DNA of 64,000 bases from Thecaphora thlaspeos (lineage: Eukaryota; Basidiomycota; Ustilaginomycetes; Urocystidales; Glomosporiaceae): NCBI GenBank assembly GCA_900291925.1, contig UWYS01000001.1:1426001-1490000 (forward strand), read 5' to 3'. The notes below the pieces were generated by a model, which was not told the origin of the DNA, searched no databases, and worked only from the letters and a program-made list of their open reading frames with translations. The translations under genes were made by a program, and so were the position numbers. Numbering within the stretch: position 1 is the first letter of the stretch; every line of letters starts with the position of its first letter. Shown in pieces: positions 36,801 through 45,833 of this stretch.

Positions 36801-37119
36801 ACCGCTCTTCACGATCCTCTTCGATCTCGGCACCTCGGCGCCTTTTGCCAGCAGGACCCGCCTGTCAAGTCACGCCCTGGTGGTGTCAGAGACCTGCTCC
36901 AGCAAGGGCTGCCGGTATCATCGTCTTAAATGCCCCTCCTTGCGCCTGCGAGGATGCAGCTCGAGCCTGTTTCCCTTTCTCGACAAGTTCGGCGTCCACC
37001 AACCCTTTGCATCGATGGTCAAGAAGTACCGACGTTACAGCGAAGAAGGCTGCTTCAGCCATGTCTTCCCTGGTGACGACTTTGATGAAGCGGACGGTCT
37101 CACGGAGCTCGGCATATAG
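33882..37119 (+). pseudogene. P-loop NTPase resembling RHS/Crinkler-type accessory NTPases, frame broken twice
   Basis: Four clean introns are preserved: 34371-34489, 34533-34632, 34808-34900 and, less surely, none before 34371. Spliced exons encode a Walker A-like VQSSGTGKSRL (the usual first Gly is Gln), a Walker B strand LMLLAIDECTLL and a sensor-like LWLFLLDTSSS. LTLREAGQG and SYFED follow the P-loop. Two single-base breaks interrupt the frame: at the T4 run 34177-34180, between LHLRVF and PADWRDDLAAAC, and at the C9 run 35630-35638, after REIQRKAF and before LVGLEFDSFLPL. The C-terminal part to 37119 is intact, with a Cys-rich patch CSSKGCRYHRLKC and acidic end. The family assignment rests on remembered motifs of fungal P-loop proteins and is tentative. 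A recent pseudogene or sequencing errors are both possible. Confidence 0.6.
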
Positions 37120-38011
37120 ATCTATGGCCAATGTGCAGGAAAGTGGAGAATGATGTTCGTCCTTCCCCCGCCTCTTTCCTCCTTCCTCTTGCTCTCTTGC
37201 GACTCGACCAGCTCTCAGCCTGCCACGACGTCGGCGCGCGGTCCGCCGACAAGCTTCTCTTTCACCCTCCCTCTCGTTGCTCGTAGCTGGTATTCTTCCC
37301 CTCTTGCCCGCCCTCTCGTTCGATCCTTCCCTGTCATATTCGTTCCCCTCGTCTCGTTGTTAGGTCCGACTCCGTCCGTCCGACTGGTCCGTAGCCCATG
37401 TCTGTAACCCGTCCCGATGTATCTTCGGCAGCACCGCATAGCAGCAGCATCGTTTGTATTCTTATCCTTGTCTCTCTGTATTCATATCAATTTTCTCTTG
37501 TTCGCGCTTCGTCTTCCGTCCCGGCTGAGCCGTAGCGAGGGCCCAGCGGCTGAGACGAAACCTGAGCAATTGCTTGTCGTCGATCCCTCCCTTACTGCGT
37601 GCGGATGCAGGAGCGCTTGCTGCATAGCGACGCCCGGAGACTCAACGTGGAGCACAACAGAAGATGGGCACGTTTCCACACCTGACTGGGTGGATCCATT
37701 ACTCCTTCCTTTATGAATCCCATCAGTCTTGCTCAAGGAGAGCCGGCCCGACACTGGAATTTAGGACAGCAGCCATCCTGACCTTGAAGCCTCGTCTACA
37801 CGGCATGGGCAGTTCAACTGAATCTGAAAGATCAGCAGAGGAGCACAAAGACCCGTCAAGAGCAGCAAAAGGCTGATGATACGACGTTAAACAAAAACAA
37901 TGTCTATTCGATGCTCCGTCTTGACTGATGCGGTAGGCGGATAGTATTCCGATTCATCTTCAGCTCCAATATTGCATAATATATTGCACAGCCTCCAAAA
38001 AGTTCCCGCCT
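37120..38011. other. Intergenic region between convergent genes
   Basis: Pyrimidine-rich stretch at 37160-37420, then mixed sequence. No supported gene; it contains the 3' ends of the broken NTPase gene and the membrane-protein gene. Confidence 0.5.
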
Positions 38012-38701
38012 CTACGGTGCCAACTCATCCTGTACCTCGGCATCGTCAGCCGCCTCCGAGTCGATTTCGTCCTCGATCATCGCGACCGCCATCCTGCCTG
38101 CCACCTTTGCGCCCCTCTTGGCGGGCCTGTAGAGGAGGTCGAGCATACGCTGCGCCGTCGCCATGTCCATGTTACCCTCTTCGTCGTACTGGACCTCAAT
38201 CTCTCCCTCCTGCTCGATGAACTTTTCGTAGTCGACCACCTCGAGGCCAGGGACAAGCGCCGGTGCGCCCGGGACGGCGCCCTCGAGTGAGAGAGGGTTA
38301 AATCCAGTAGCGCCCCTGTCGAGCTTGGATGCCGCCGAAGCGATCTTGGAGTCGGCCGAGTACTTGCTCTTGGTCCAGGCGGAGAGCGGCGAGAGCGCAG
38401 AGAGCGAGCCTCGGAAGTAAAACCGGGCAGCCTGGAGGCCAACGAGCAGCAGGCTCGTCAGCAAGAGCTGCGAGAGTAGGCTGCGAAGGCGTGGTGGCGT
38501 TGGCCCTGCAGTGCCGGAGCTCGAGCGCGCGGGGATCTTGCTAGCGCTGCCAGTGGTGGCAAGAGCGCGCTTGTTGCGCTGCCGTGCGGATTGAGATGGC
38601 ATCGGGACGGCTGGGTCTCTGTTGACGGTGGGAGGTGGTCGTCCGAACGAGGGATGAGAGTGTGTCGTCGATGCTTGACTTGCTTTATTTGACGCTGTCA
38701 T
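38012..38701 (-). CDS. Single-pass membrane protein of unknown function
   Basis: Single-exon 229-residue protein starting at ATG 38701. The first 70 residues are Ser/Pro/Arg-rich and basic. One hydrophobic segment, LLSQLLLTSLLLVGLQAARF (about residues 74-95), is likely membrane-spanning, and the C-terminal half is acidic with GEIEVQYDEEGNMDMATAQR. No known family recognised. The positive-inside pattern suggests a cytosolic N terminus, an inference. It is head-to-head with the HYPK-like gene, 362 bases apart, so they may share a promoter. Confidence 0.75.
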   Translation of the reverse strand: MTASNKASQASTTHSHPSFGRPPPTVNRDPAVPMPSQSARQRNKRALATTGSASKIPARSSSGTAGPTPPRLRSLLSQLLLTSLLLVGLQAARFYFRGSLSALSPLSAWTKSKYSADSKIASAASKLDRGATGFNPLSLEGAVPGAPALVPGLEVVDYEKFIEQEGEIEVQYDEEGNMDMATAQRMLDLLYRPAKRGAKVAGRMAVAMIEDEIDSEAADDAEVQDELAP

Positions 38702-39063
38702 GCGATCTGACGAGTGGCGATTAGGGTGGGCCCGGCGTGTGGATGGAAGAAAGGGAAAGGGAAAGGGATGGCAAAGGACGGGAAGTGGATGCCTATCGAG
38801 ACCCGGTACGGCGCCTACCTCTCTGGAAGAAGGCAGAAAGTTGGTGTCGCCACGTCATAGCCATGTCCCACGCGGCTCGATTCTCCACTTTTCTTCGAAT
38901 TACCCAGCTGGCCTTCCGGATCCGAACTGGCGCACTCTGGCCCGGACGAGCCAGCGGACGTTGGACCCTTTCTTCGTGCCCACCGGTCCCCCTCATGCCT
39001 TTCCCCTCGCTCTCTTTCTCATCGACCCCTGTTTCGCTTTTAACACCACACGCAGCTCACGCA
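38702..39063. other. Bidirectional promoter interval
   Basis: 362 bases between the divergent starts at 38701 (-) and 39064 (+). No ORF of note; no canonical TATA box seen. Confidence 0.5.
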
Positions 39064-39600
39064 ATGTCCAAACCACAAGCAGAGGTGCGTTTCTTTGCTA
39101 TCCTGGACCGCCTACCTAGTCCGTTCGACCGCTCGCTCACTCATCTCCCCCGCTCTTCTGCCGCCGGACCCACCAGGTGATCCAAGAATGGGCCGACTTT
39201 GATTCGAATGGCTACACCTTCGAGCGAGGACGCATGGAGAAGAACGTCCTGGCCATCTGCTTCGGCGACACAGCAGCAGTCCTACCCGCCAGTATCGCGC
39301 AGGGGTCTGCGGCCGGCCTTAAGCTTAAGAAGGAGGATGTCGATCTACTGGTGAGTCTCAGCGATGAGGTCAGGAGCGTCTGAGAGACGAGGCTCTGAAT
39401 GCCAGGCTTCGGCAGGACGGGACTGTTGCTTACACCTGTACCGAATATCATCCTCGCCACTCTTCTGCTGATCTTCCACCAACCCACAGACAAATCAGCT
39501 CCTCCTCTCACGGCCGGCGTCAGAGGCGGCGCTCGCACGGAACGGCGGCGATCTCCAGAAGACCCTTACGGATGTCGTGATGCCGCCGCGGCACTTCTGA
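39064..39600 (+). CDS. HYPK-like small UBA-domain protein
   Basis: Three exons (39064-39084, 39177-39350, 39490-39600), both introns phase 0 with GTGCGT/GTGAGT donors, give a protein of about 101 residues. The C-terminal half, KLKKEDVDLLTNQLLL followed by SRPASEAALARNGGDLQKTL, fits the UBA domain of HYPK and of NAC-alpha (KKED, hxxxxxxSRxxAExxLxxxxGD). HYPK is a small partner of the N-terminal acetyltransferase NatA at the ribosome exit. The N-terminal half (FERGRMEKNVLAICFGD) differs from human HYPK, so it could be another UBA protein. No NAC domain is present, which argues against NAC-alpha. The start context is unremarkable but the seven-residue first exon is in phase. Confidence 0.7.
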
Positions 39601-40777
39601 TCGCTATCGTTGCTCCGCGAACGTACCGCACCGTTCCGGAAAGATCGCAAGGAAGCTGAAGCTAGGAGAGCCCACAAATGTACTATAACGCCGAGCCCGT
39701 AGGGCGGGACGGCCGTAGAACGGGAACGGTTCAATTCTCTGCATCCAGCATGATTGCTTTGCAGTGATCTTGACGAGGCCCTTCGGGCACGCAGAGTGTT
39801 GGAGGCTGACATTGTTGCAATCGCCTTGTTCTGTGCTACACGGCGGTGGCGTTCTGCCGCAGCAGACCAGTCTGGCGGTAGTCGTACATCGAAGTGGTCT
39901 AAGGTCTCCGGGTACGTCTCCGGCGTGTCGATGTTGCCCAAGGTAAAACCAGGCGGTGCAGCACAGAAGAGGATCGATATCGGCCTCGCAGAAGCATCTG
40001 GTCTCGGAGCATCGGTTGCTCTTGCGCCTTGCTGGCCTTGAAGACTGCATCCTCCAGCATCGAACGAAAGCAAAGGGTGCTGGCGGGAGCTCTAGCGGGA
40101 GAGAGGACCATTGGCGGCGGCGGCGGCGGCGGCGTCGTGCTGTGCTGGCTGGTGGTGGCGTCTTCCGGCACGTATCCAGGCAGCCGTAAGAGCACAACAC
40201 CTTCTCTGCAATCGGTAAGGTTGTCAGGCCGCATTTGACGATTGCCGTCTGCTCCTTGATGCGACGTCTTCTTGCGGTCCTTTAGATACACACTGTTTGT
40301 TTGCAAAAGTTATCCGATCCAGCTTGTCCGCTTGATGGCCGTGCGCTGTGACTCGTCGGCAGTGTGCATCTGTGAGCGGACCGACTGCACGTCCGAGTTG
40401 CCCTGCTGGTGGTTTCCTTCGAAGAAGCCGAGAGAAGCATCCCTCAAAGGTTCGGCGATTGTCGGCTCTGCCCGCGATTATACGATAAAAGTACCCGACG
40501 ATTTTGATCCGCCGTGCTCTCGATGCTGGGGCGGAGGCCGGGGCTGCTAGCTGTCAGCCGGTGCGACCTTCCGACGGCAGAGTCACCCGGCGAAGGGAGC
40601 GTCATAGGTAAGTTGGTCGACCTACGAAAGCGTATGGTACCGAAACACACCGACTCGGGCGGCACGTACGAACCTGACTCGAGCGGAATGTATATAACCG
40701 GCATCCCCCTCCCTTCTTCTTGCACTTTCATCACCTTGCTCCCGACACCACCACAAGATATCGCACTCCTGTACATC
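39601..40777. other. 1.2 kb intergenic region before the methyltransferase
   Basis: No supported gene. It holds a (GGC)7 run at 40113-40133 and a TATA box at 40691-40697. A minus-strand ORF at about 39495-40073 (ILFCAAPPGFTLGNIDTPET) is somewhat protein-like but has no recognised domain and overlaps the HYPK-like gene, so it is not called. Confidence 0.5.
40691..40697 (+). promoter_or_regulatory. TATA box of the methyltransferase gene
   Basis: TATATAA lies 81-87 bases upstream of the ATG at 40778, a normal distance for a fungal core promoter with a short 5' UTR. Confidence 0.6.
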
Positions 40778-41680
40778 ATGACGGCCGAAGCGCATCCGAA
40801 GATGACTGCGTTGCGTTCGATCTTCGCCCAGTCAGACGTCGTCAACGATCCCAAAGTCTGGGACCAGGCCTGGGTCGACAGCATCACACCGTGGGATGCG
40901 CAGGCGCCGCAGAATGCGCTCGTGGAGCTCCTCGACGGCCTCCACGACTCGGAGCACTCCGTCGCCGCTGCGACAGACGGAAGCCAGGGAAAGGTACCCG
41001 TCTCTCAAGTTGTGCCGCGGGGCGACGGCATCGCCGTGGTTCCCGGCTGCGGCAGAGGCTACGATGCCAAGGTCTTTGCGGAGCGAGGACTGCGGGCGTA
41101 CGGCGTCGACATCAGTCCTACGGCCGTCGCGGCTGCTAACAAGGTGGGTACGCTCGTCACGCGGAGACCAAGCTGAAGTCCAGGCTTGCTGATGTACAGC
41201 AAGTGAGCCTCTGCCGCCCTCGCTCCTACAACCTGTTCGACCCTTGCTCAGTGGCTGGAAGACCAAAACCTCTCCACCGACCTGTCGGAGCGCGTCCACT
41301 TCCTCGAAGCCGATTTCTTCGCGCTGGGCACCCCTTCCTGCCCACACCAGGCGCTCTCCGAGGCAGGAGTTGCCTCGCTGGTGTACGACTACACGTTCTT
41401 CTGCGCCATTCCTCCTTCGCTACGACAGGCTTGGGCGGAGACTTACACCCGTCTAGTGCGGCGCGACGGCACCATGATCTCGCTCGTCTACCCGATCCAG
41501 GGCGACCGGCCGGGCGGACCGCCGTTCTCCATCTCGCCGGACCTGGTCAGGCAGCTGCTCGGTGGGCAGAAGAACGACGACGGCTCGCCCGCTTGGACCG
41601 AGCTGGCGGATCTGGAGCCCAAACAGAGCAAAGAGACGAGGGTGGGCCAGGAGAGGGTAATGCTCTGGCGGAGGGTGTAA
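40778..41680 (+). CDS. TPMT-family (thiopurine/thiol) S-adenosylmethionine methyltransferase
   Basis: Two exons, 40778-41143 and 41252-41680, joined by a 108-nt phase-0 intron (GTGGGT...GCTCAG), give 264 residues. The SAM-binding motif GIAVVPGCGRGYDAKVFAER is followed by GLRAYGVDISPTAVAAANKW, and the family hallmark VYDYTFFCAIPPSLRQAWAE is present, as in plant and fungal thiol methyltransferases. DQAWVDSITPWD near the start matches the TPMT family's substrate-side W-x-x-G/S-x-T-P-W-D motif. Likely role: methylation of sulphide, thiols or halides, possibly detoxification; the substrate cannot be deduced. A TATA box lies upstream. Confidence 0.85.
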
Positions 41681-42045
41681 CGTAGATCCGGTGGATTCGG
41701 GACGTCGGCAGCTGTCGGACTGTGCCATGTCTTCCTGCTAGAGCTTGTACCTACCACCACGCCTAAGTCATTGAGATTCTAGGATTATCTTGTTCTTAGT
41801 TTGTGTGTAAGGCCGAGCGCAGTTGTCAGATGCTAAAGGACCAGTTGTGACAATATCTAAGAATGACAGCAGTGGAATACGTCGTCTCGTGGGTTGGCCT
41901 GTGCCATGACGCAGACCCTTTATCACAGGCCAACAGCAGCATATGGAGCGGAACGTGGGGTCTTGGTGGCCCGTCCCTTTCGCTCTCTTCCGCCACCGCC
42001 CATCCCCTCCCCCTCTGACATCACCTTCATCCCGACGCTCTCAAG
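41681..42045. other. Intergenic region before the SigF-like gene
   Basis: 365 bases between two plus-strand genes; pyrimidine-rich just before the ATG at 42046. No gene seen. Confidence 0.5.
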
Positions 42046-43203
42046 ATGCAAGATCCAGTCTCGGAAATCGCCGCCGTCGTAAAGGGCCTCGTCGCTGCCC
42101 GCAACGCCTCGGACCAGAAGGCTTGCCTGCAGAAGTACTTTGCCCCGGATGCTTCGTTCGACCATCCGCTGTGTTCGGTCGCCAGTGGACCCAACGTGAG
42201 CGTCCTGCTGCCGTCGGCACGACACTGATGGACGAAGAACAGTGACGTATGCTGACAGACGTTTCGTCGCGCTTGCTCGCATGCCACAGTCGAGGGACAA
42301 CGGCGTTCTGCCCATCTACCAGTGGTTGAGGTGTATGTTCACGCCGGATATCGAGACGCATCATATTGGTGCGTTGGCCTGCCCTGTGCCGTTCTCCGAT
42401 GGCGATCTTGATGCCATGTCCTGACCCTTTCTTCGATTCGTCGCACTCGACCGCTCAATAGGATACGACGAAAAGGCCAACAAGCTGTACGTCGACATCC
42501 TCGCCCCGCTTCGTCCTGTGAACGCCAAACTGAGGTGTGCTGAACACTCTCCCATGCGTGCCCCTTCGTCTCCCCCTTTCTCTCTCTCTCTCGCACAGCT
42601 TCCTCGACGTATCGCAGCGTCTGACGCCTAACGTCCTGGTCGTCAATAAGCTCTGGGCGCCTGTCGTCAGGTACGTCAGGTTTTCGCCCCTGTCGATGTC
42701 CTCTAAAGAAGCATGTGGACATGCTGACCCTCGATGCTGGGACGATCTCCCTTCCTTTCTTCCGTCTACAGACTCATTGTCGTCCTTCAGCTACAGCGAG
42801 GGGCTGATGGCAAGTTCTACGTAAAGAGGCAGGAAGACCTCTACGAGCCACAGGTGTACGTCCCTCCTCCTTCGCTCTCCTCCTTCGCCTCCATAAACCT
42901 CGCTCGCTCGCTCATGACCCCTGGCTGACGATCTTCCGCACCTGACGACGACCTTGTCAGACTTCCCTTCGGCCTCCTTCCCATGCTGGGACCGGCCACG
43001 TCAGCGATCAAGCACATCATCGGCTTCAATTGCGCCATCCTCGCCGACCTCACCCAACTGACGATCGGATACTGGAAGCCCGGCAGCGATCCCATCAGCA
43101 CCAAGCGTAAGTAGACCGAAGACCGGCGCACCCTGTAAGACCGCAGACTCGAAATACCGACATTAATTTGGCTTTAGCTGTGGAATTGGTGCGTGCGAGC
43201 TAG
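42046..43203 (+). CDS. SigF-like NTF2-like domain protein
   Basis: Intron-rich gene. Exons: 42046-42195, 42290-42368, 42462-42534, 42599-42670, 42772-42855, 42961-43106 and 43178-43203, all in phase. The N-terminal NTF2-like fold starts QDPVSEIAAVVKGLVAARNA and continues YFAPDASFDHPLC and QWLRCMFTPDIETHHIGYDE, a small alpha-beta barrel usually binding hydrophobic ligands. The C-terminal part LPMLGPATSAIKHIIGF and LTQLTIGYWKPGSDP is as in fungal proteins annotated SigF-like NTF2-like. Function is unknown. The last intron is optional: its donor GTAAGT reads into a TAG stop at 43112-43114, so retention ends the protein at KRK, while splicing gives PVELVRAS. Convergent with MIOX. Confidence 0.78.
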
Positions 43204-43382
43204 GTCTACGGAATGGTATACAGATGGTTCGATCGAGAAGCGGAGGCTGCGGCGTAGAAAGTCATAGTTTGAGGGCCAAAGAAGTGATGCGGTTGAGACT
43301 GCGAGAACGAATGATCTTTTATGCAATGCGGGAACTATCGAGGTGACGACGAGCATGAGCCGAGTCGGGTAAGGAGGGTCCC

Positions 43383-44411
43383 CTACCACTGGATTTTCCT
43401 GTCGCGGCCACCAAAGTACTTGTCGATGAGGCCCTCGTAGTAGGGGCGGAGCGCGACGGGGTCCGGGGGCGAGTCGCTCTTCGAGTAGAGATCGTACGGG
43501 TTGAAGGCCAGGACGTTGTCAAGGGCGGCCTTGTCCTCATCGTTGCAGAGGTGCATGTAGGCACCCTCGCGGTGCCACGGGTAGAAGCTGTGGTAGCGGA
43601 TCATGTCGAGCGCCGCCTGAGGGAGCGTCGAGTCGCGCTTGGCGATCTCGTAGAGGTACTCATCGTGTCCGAAGCTGAGCATGACGTTCTTGAGGCCGCA
43701 CTTTGGCTCGTACATGCCGTACTTTGTGTTGTAGCGCTCGTCGTGGAAGTCGGGGTTGTTTGCAAACGTGTGCGGGTAGACGGCCCCCTCTGGCTTGCAG
43801 CCGACGACAAACGTGTCGCCTACGACGTCCCACTGGCCCTCGGCGCCAAAGAAGCACATCAGCTTGCCCAGGTCGTGGATGAGGCCGGTGAGCTGCATCC
43901 AGTCGGGTCGACCGTCGCGCCTCATGGCCTCGGCCGTCTGGAGGAGGTGCTGGATCTGCGAGAGCGACGTGTCCGGGTCCGACTCGTCGACGAGCGTGTC
44001 GAGCTTCTCGATGGCCTCCCACACCGTCATGGTGGCGTGGTGGTTCTTGAGATACTTTTCGCGCGCCGCAATGTTGTAGGCGACCGTCTGCTTCTCGTGC
44101 TGCTCCTTGTAGAAGGCCTTGACGTGGTCGAGGGCGTCCTCGTAGTTGCGGAAGTCAGCCTTGTCCTTCTCCGAGTCGAACTTGGACTTTTCAGTGCGCC
44201 AGGCGGTGTCGTCGCCGTCGTCGCCATCGGGCGAGCCCGTGGGGCGCGGAGCGTCCGGGTGCTGGCCGAGGTAGACGTTGACCTCGTCGACGTAGTCCGA
44301 GACGGCGTCCATCTGCGTGCCCTTCTGGACAATCGAGGCGAGCTTGGCCGGGTTGACGGCCGGCAGCGCCTCTGCGGGCGACGGCTTGGGGGATAACGCG
44401 GTCGGCGCCAT
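43383..44411 (-). CDS. MIOX: myo-Inositol oxygenase
   Basis: Cytosolic di-iron enzyme that cleaves myo-inositol to D-glucuronate. Intronless, 342 residues, ATG at 44411 (MAPTALSPKPS). The core is complete: HHATMTVWEAIEKLDTLVDE, SQIQHLLQTAEAMR, LIHDLGKLMCFFG with the His-Asp metal pair, LSFGHDEYLYEIAK and MIRYHSFYPWH with metal His, and FNPYDLYSKSD with the distal Asp. The C terminus PYYEGLIDKYF matches the family. An Asp-rich insert DGDDGDDTAW lies near residue 65. The upstream region carries a C15 run and, about 640 bases away, the foldback element. The next enzymes of glucuronate catabolism are not in the window. Confidence 0.97.
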   Translation of the reverse strand: MAPTALSPKPSPAEALPAVNPAKLASIVQKGTQMDAVSDYVDEVNVYLGQHPDAPRPTGSPDGDDGDDTAWRTEKSKFDSEKDKADFRNYEDALDHVKAFYKEQHEKQTVAYNIAAREKYLKNHHATMTVWEAIEKLDTLVDESDPDTSLSQIQHLLQTAEAMRRDGRPDWMQLTGLIHDLGKLMCFFGAEGQWDVVGDTFVVGCKPEGAVYPHTFANNPDFHDERYNTKYGMYEPKCGLKNVMLSFGHDEYLYEIAKRDSTLPQAALDMIRYHSFYPWHREGAYMHLCNDEDKAALDNVLAFNPYDLYSKSDSPPDPVALRPYYEGLIDKYFGGRDRKIQW

Positions 44412-45050
44412 CGTGTGCAAAGCGGAGATGAGGGGTGTGGCCGGAAAGACGTTGGTCTCCTGGCGCTGTTATGGGGGGAAAGTGGTTGTGCGAGGGATGT
44501 CTTGGTGGCCTGTGAGATGCCTTTGGCGGGTCGATGCTGGCGCGAGAGAAGGCGGTCTGCGATGAGGAAAGGCGACATCGAAGAGAGAGAGGTCCAGGGT
44601 AGATATATCCTTAGATCCAGCCAGGCCCTCGCCCCCGTCCACCAAGGCTTGCCACAGCTGGACACATGGCATGCGTCGTTACGACAGGGCAGGGAGTCAA
44701 GGTTCGGAGAGGAAGTTCAGGACGGGACGGAATGTCGACAGGGGACCTGTTGGTAGGATCGGCGAAAAGGTGCTGGTGTTGAGCGACCGTTATGGGGGCG
44801 CTTCGGTGGTTTGGCGAAACGCTCGAGCTTCCTTTCGGCGTCCTAGCGGCGCGCCCACGCTCCGTCCGGCCGTTTGCCTCGCCCCCCCCCCCCCCCGGCC
44901 TCGAGCGCTCCCCTTTCCCGCGCATTTTAACAGCCCGCCCAGCTCGCGGCCGCGCAAAATTTATTGATTCGGATGATCGCGCCGTCCGAGCCGTTAGGGC
45001 ACAGGGGCCGCTGGCTTCAGTCACAAAGAATCTTGAACATCTTCAAATCT
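44412..45050. other. MIOX upstream region
   Basis: No supported gene. It contains a C15 run at 44882-44896 and a GATATAT sequence around 44602-44609 on the plus strand. The MIOX promoter should lie here. Confidence 0.5.
44882..44896 (+). repeat. C15 homopolymer
   Basis: Fifteen consecutive C upstream of MIOX. Confidence 0.85.
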
Positions 45051-45306
45051 TACAGTCGTGTGCAGATGAATTGAGACGCAAGGAAAAAAGAAAGGCTGAG
45101 AGAGACTCTAGGAGGAGTGATCTTGGCGATCACTGAAGATCACTACCTCCACTTACCTTGGCACCGGTAAGGGGTACGGTAGTCGAGCAAGGCGCCCAAG
45201 GTAAGTGGAGGTAGTGATCTTCAGTGATCGCCAAGATCACTACTCCTAGGGTCTCTCTCAGCCTTTCTTTTTTCCTTGCGTCTCAATTCATCTGCACACG
45301 ACTGTA
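45051..45306. mobile_element. Foldback MITE with 109-bp terminal inverted repeats and TA flanks
   Basis: Left arm 45053-45161 and right arm 45196-45304 are inverted copies; including the flanking TA on each side 111 positions pair with two mismatches seen (near 45115 and 45121). The loop is only 34 bases. The outer ends read CAGTCGTGTGCAG and CTGCACACGACTG and are flanked by TA, the target-site duplication of Tc1/mariner elements. There is no room for a transposase, so it would depend on an element elsewhere. The inner arm contains its own short palindrome GTGATCTTGGCGATCAC. It lies between the MIOX promoter side and the 3' end of CNOT11. High arm identity suggests a young insertion or arm homogenisation. 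Confidence 0.88.
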
Positions 45307-45833
45307 GAACGCGAGGAGGAAGAACAAACAAAAGAACCTTGAACAATATCGCTGTCGCAACGAGCGATCTGAGTTGCCGCTGGATTTCGCCGAGCGGATG
45401 TGGTCCGGCCATTCAAATACAGCACGTACTACACATGGACACCCCTGCCCCGCAACTCCCGACCCCGACCCCGCGCCCCACATCCTCAGTGTTGTCGCTG
45501 TCCCACTTCGTTCTATATTGCTTGGTCCCGTAGCTGTTGGCCGGTGTTAAGCCGGGGTAGAGCGCCTGCAAGGACCCCTGCAGCTGACTGGCGTACTCGC
45601 GCGAGCTCGATGTCAAAACGTTTCGCCTCCGCCGTGCCCCACCTTCCATCTCTCAACGGTGCGTGTGCACCATTACAAATGACGGCTTCCCCAGGACATG
45701 ACTGCAGTCTAGCAACAGCAGAGGCGGCGACGTGCAGTCCATCGTCTGTGTGAACCGGTGGAACACCATTTGTTAGAGTCTTCGGTGCTTTGCATCGACC
45801 CCGGTCGCACCGACCGACGCGCGGCGATCAGGG
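45307..45833. other. Intergenic region downstream of CNOT11
   Basis: No supported gene; short overlapping ORFs only. It should contain the CNOT11 3' UTR. Confidence 0.5.

Noticed and set aside
39495..40073. 192-codon minus-strand ORF with some protein-like sequence
   Set aside because: Overlaps the last exon of the HYPK-like gene antisense and shows no domain; could be a relic but not supportable.
43551..44396. 281-codon plus-strand ORF
   Set aside because: Antisense shadow of the intact MIOX gene; its Val/Leu/Arg-rich composition comes from the GC-rich third positions.
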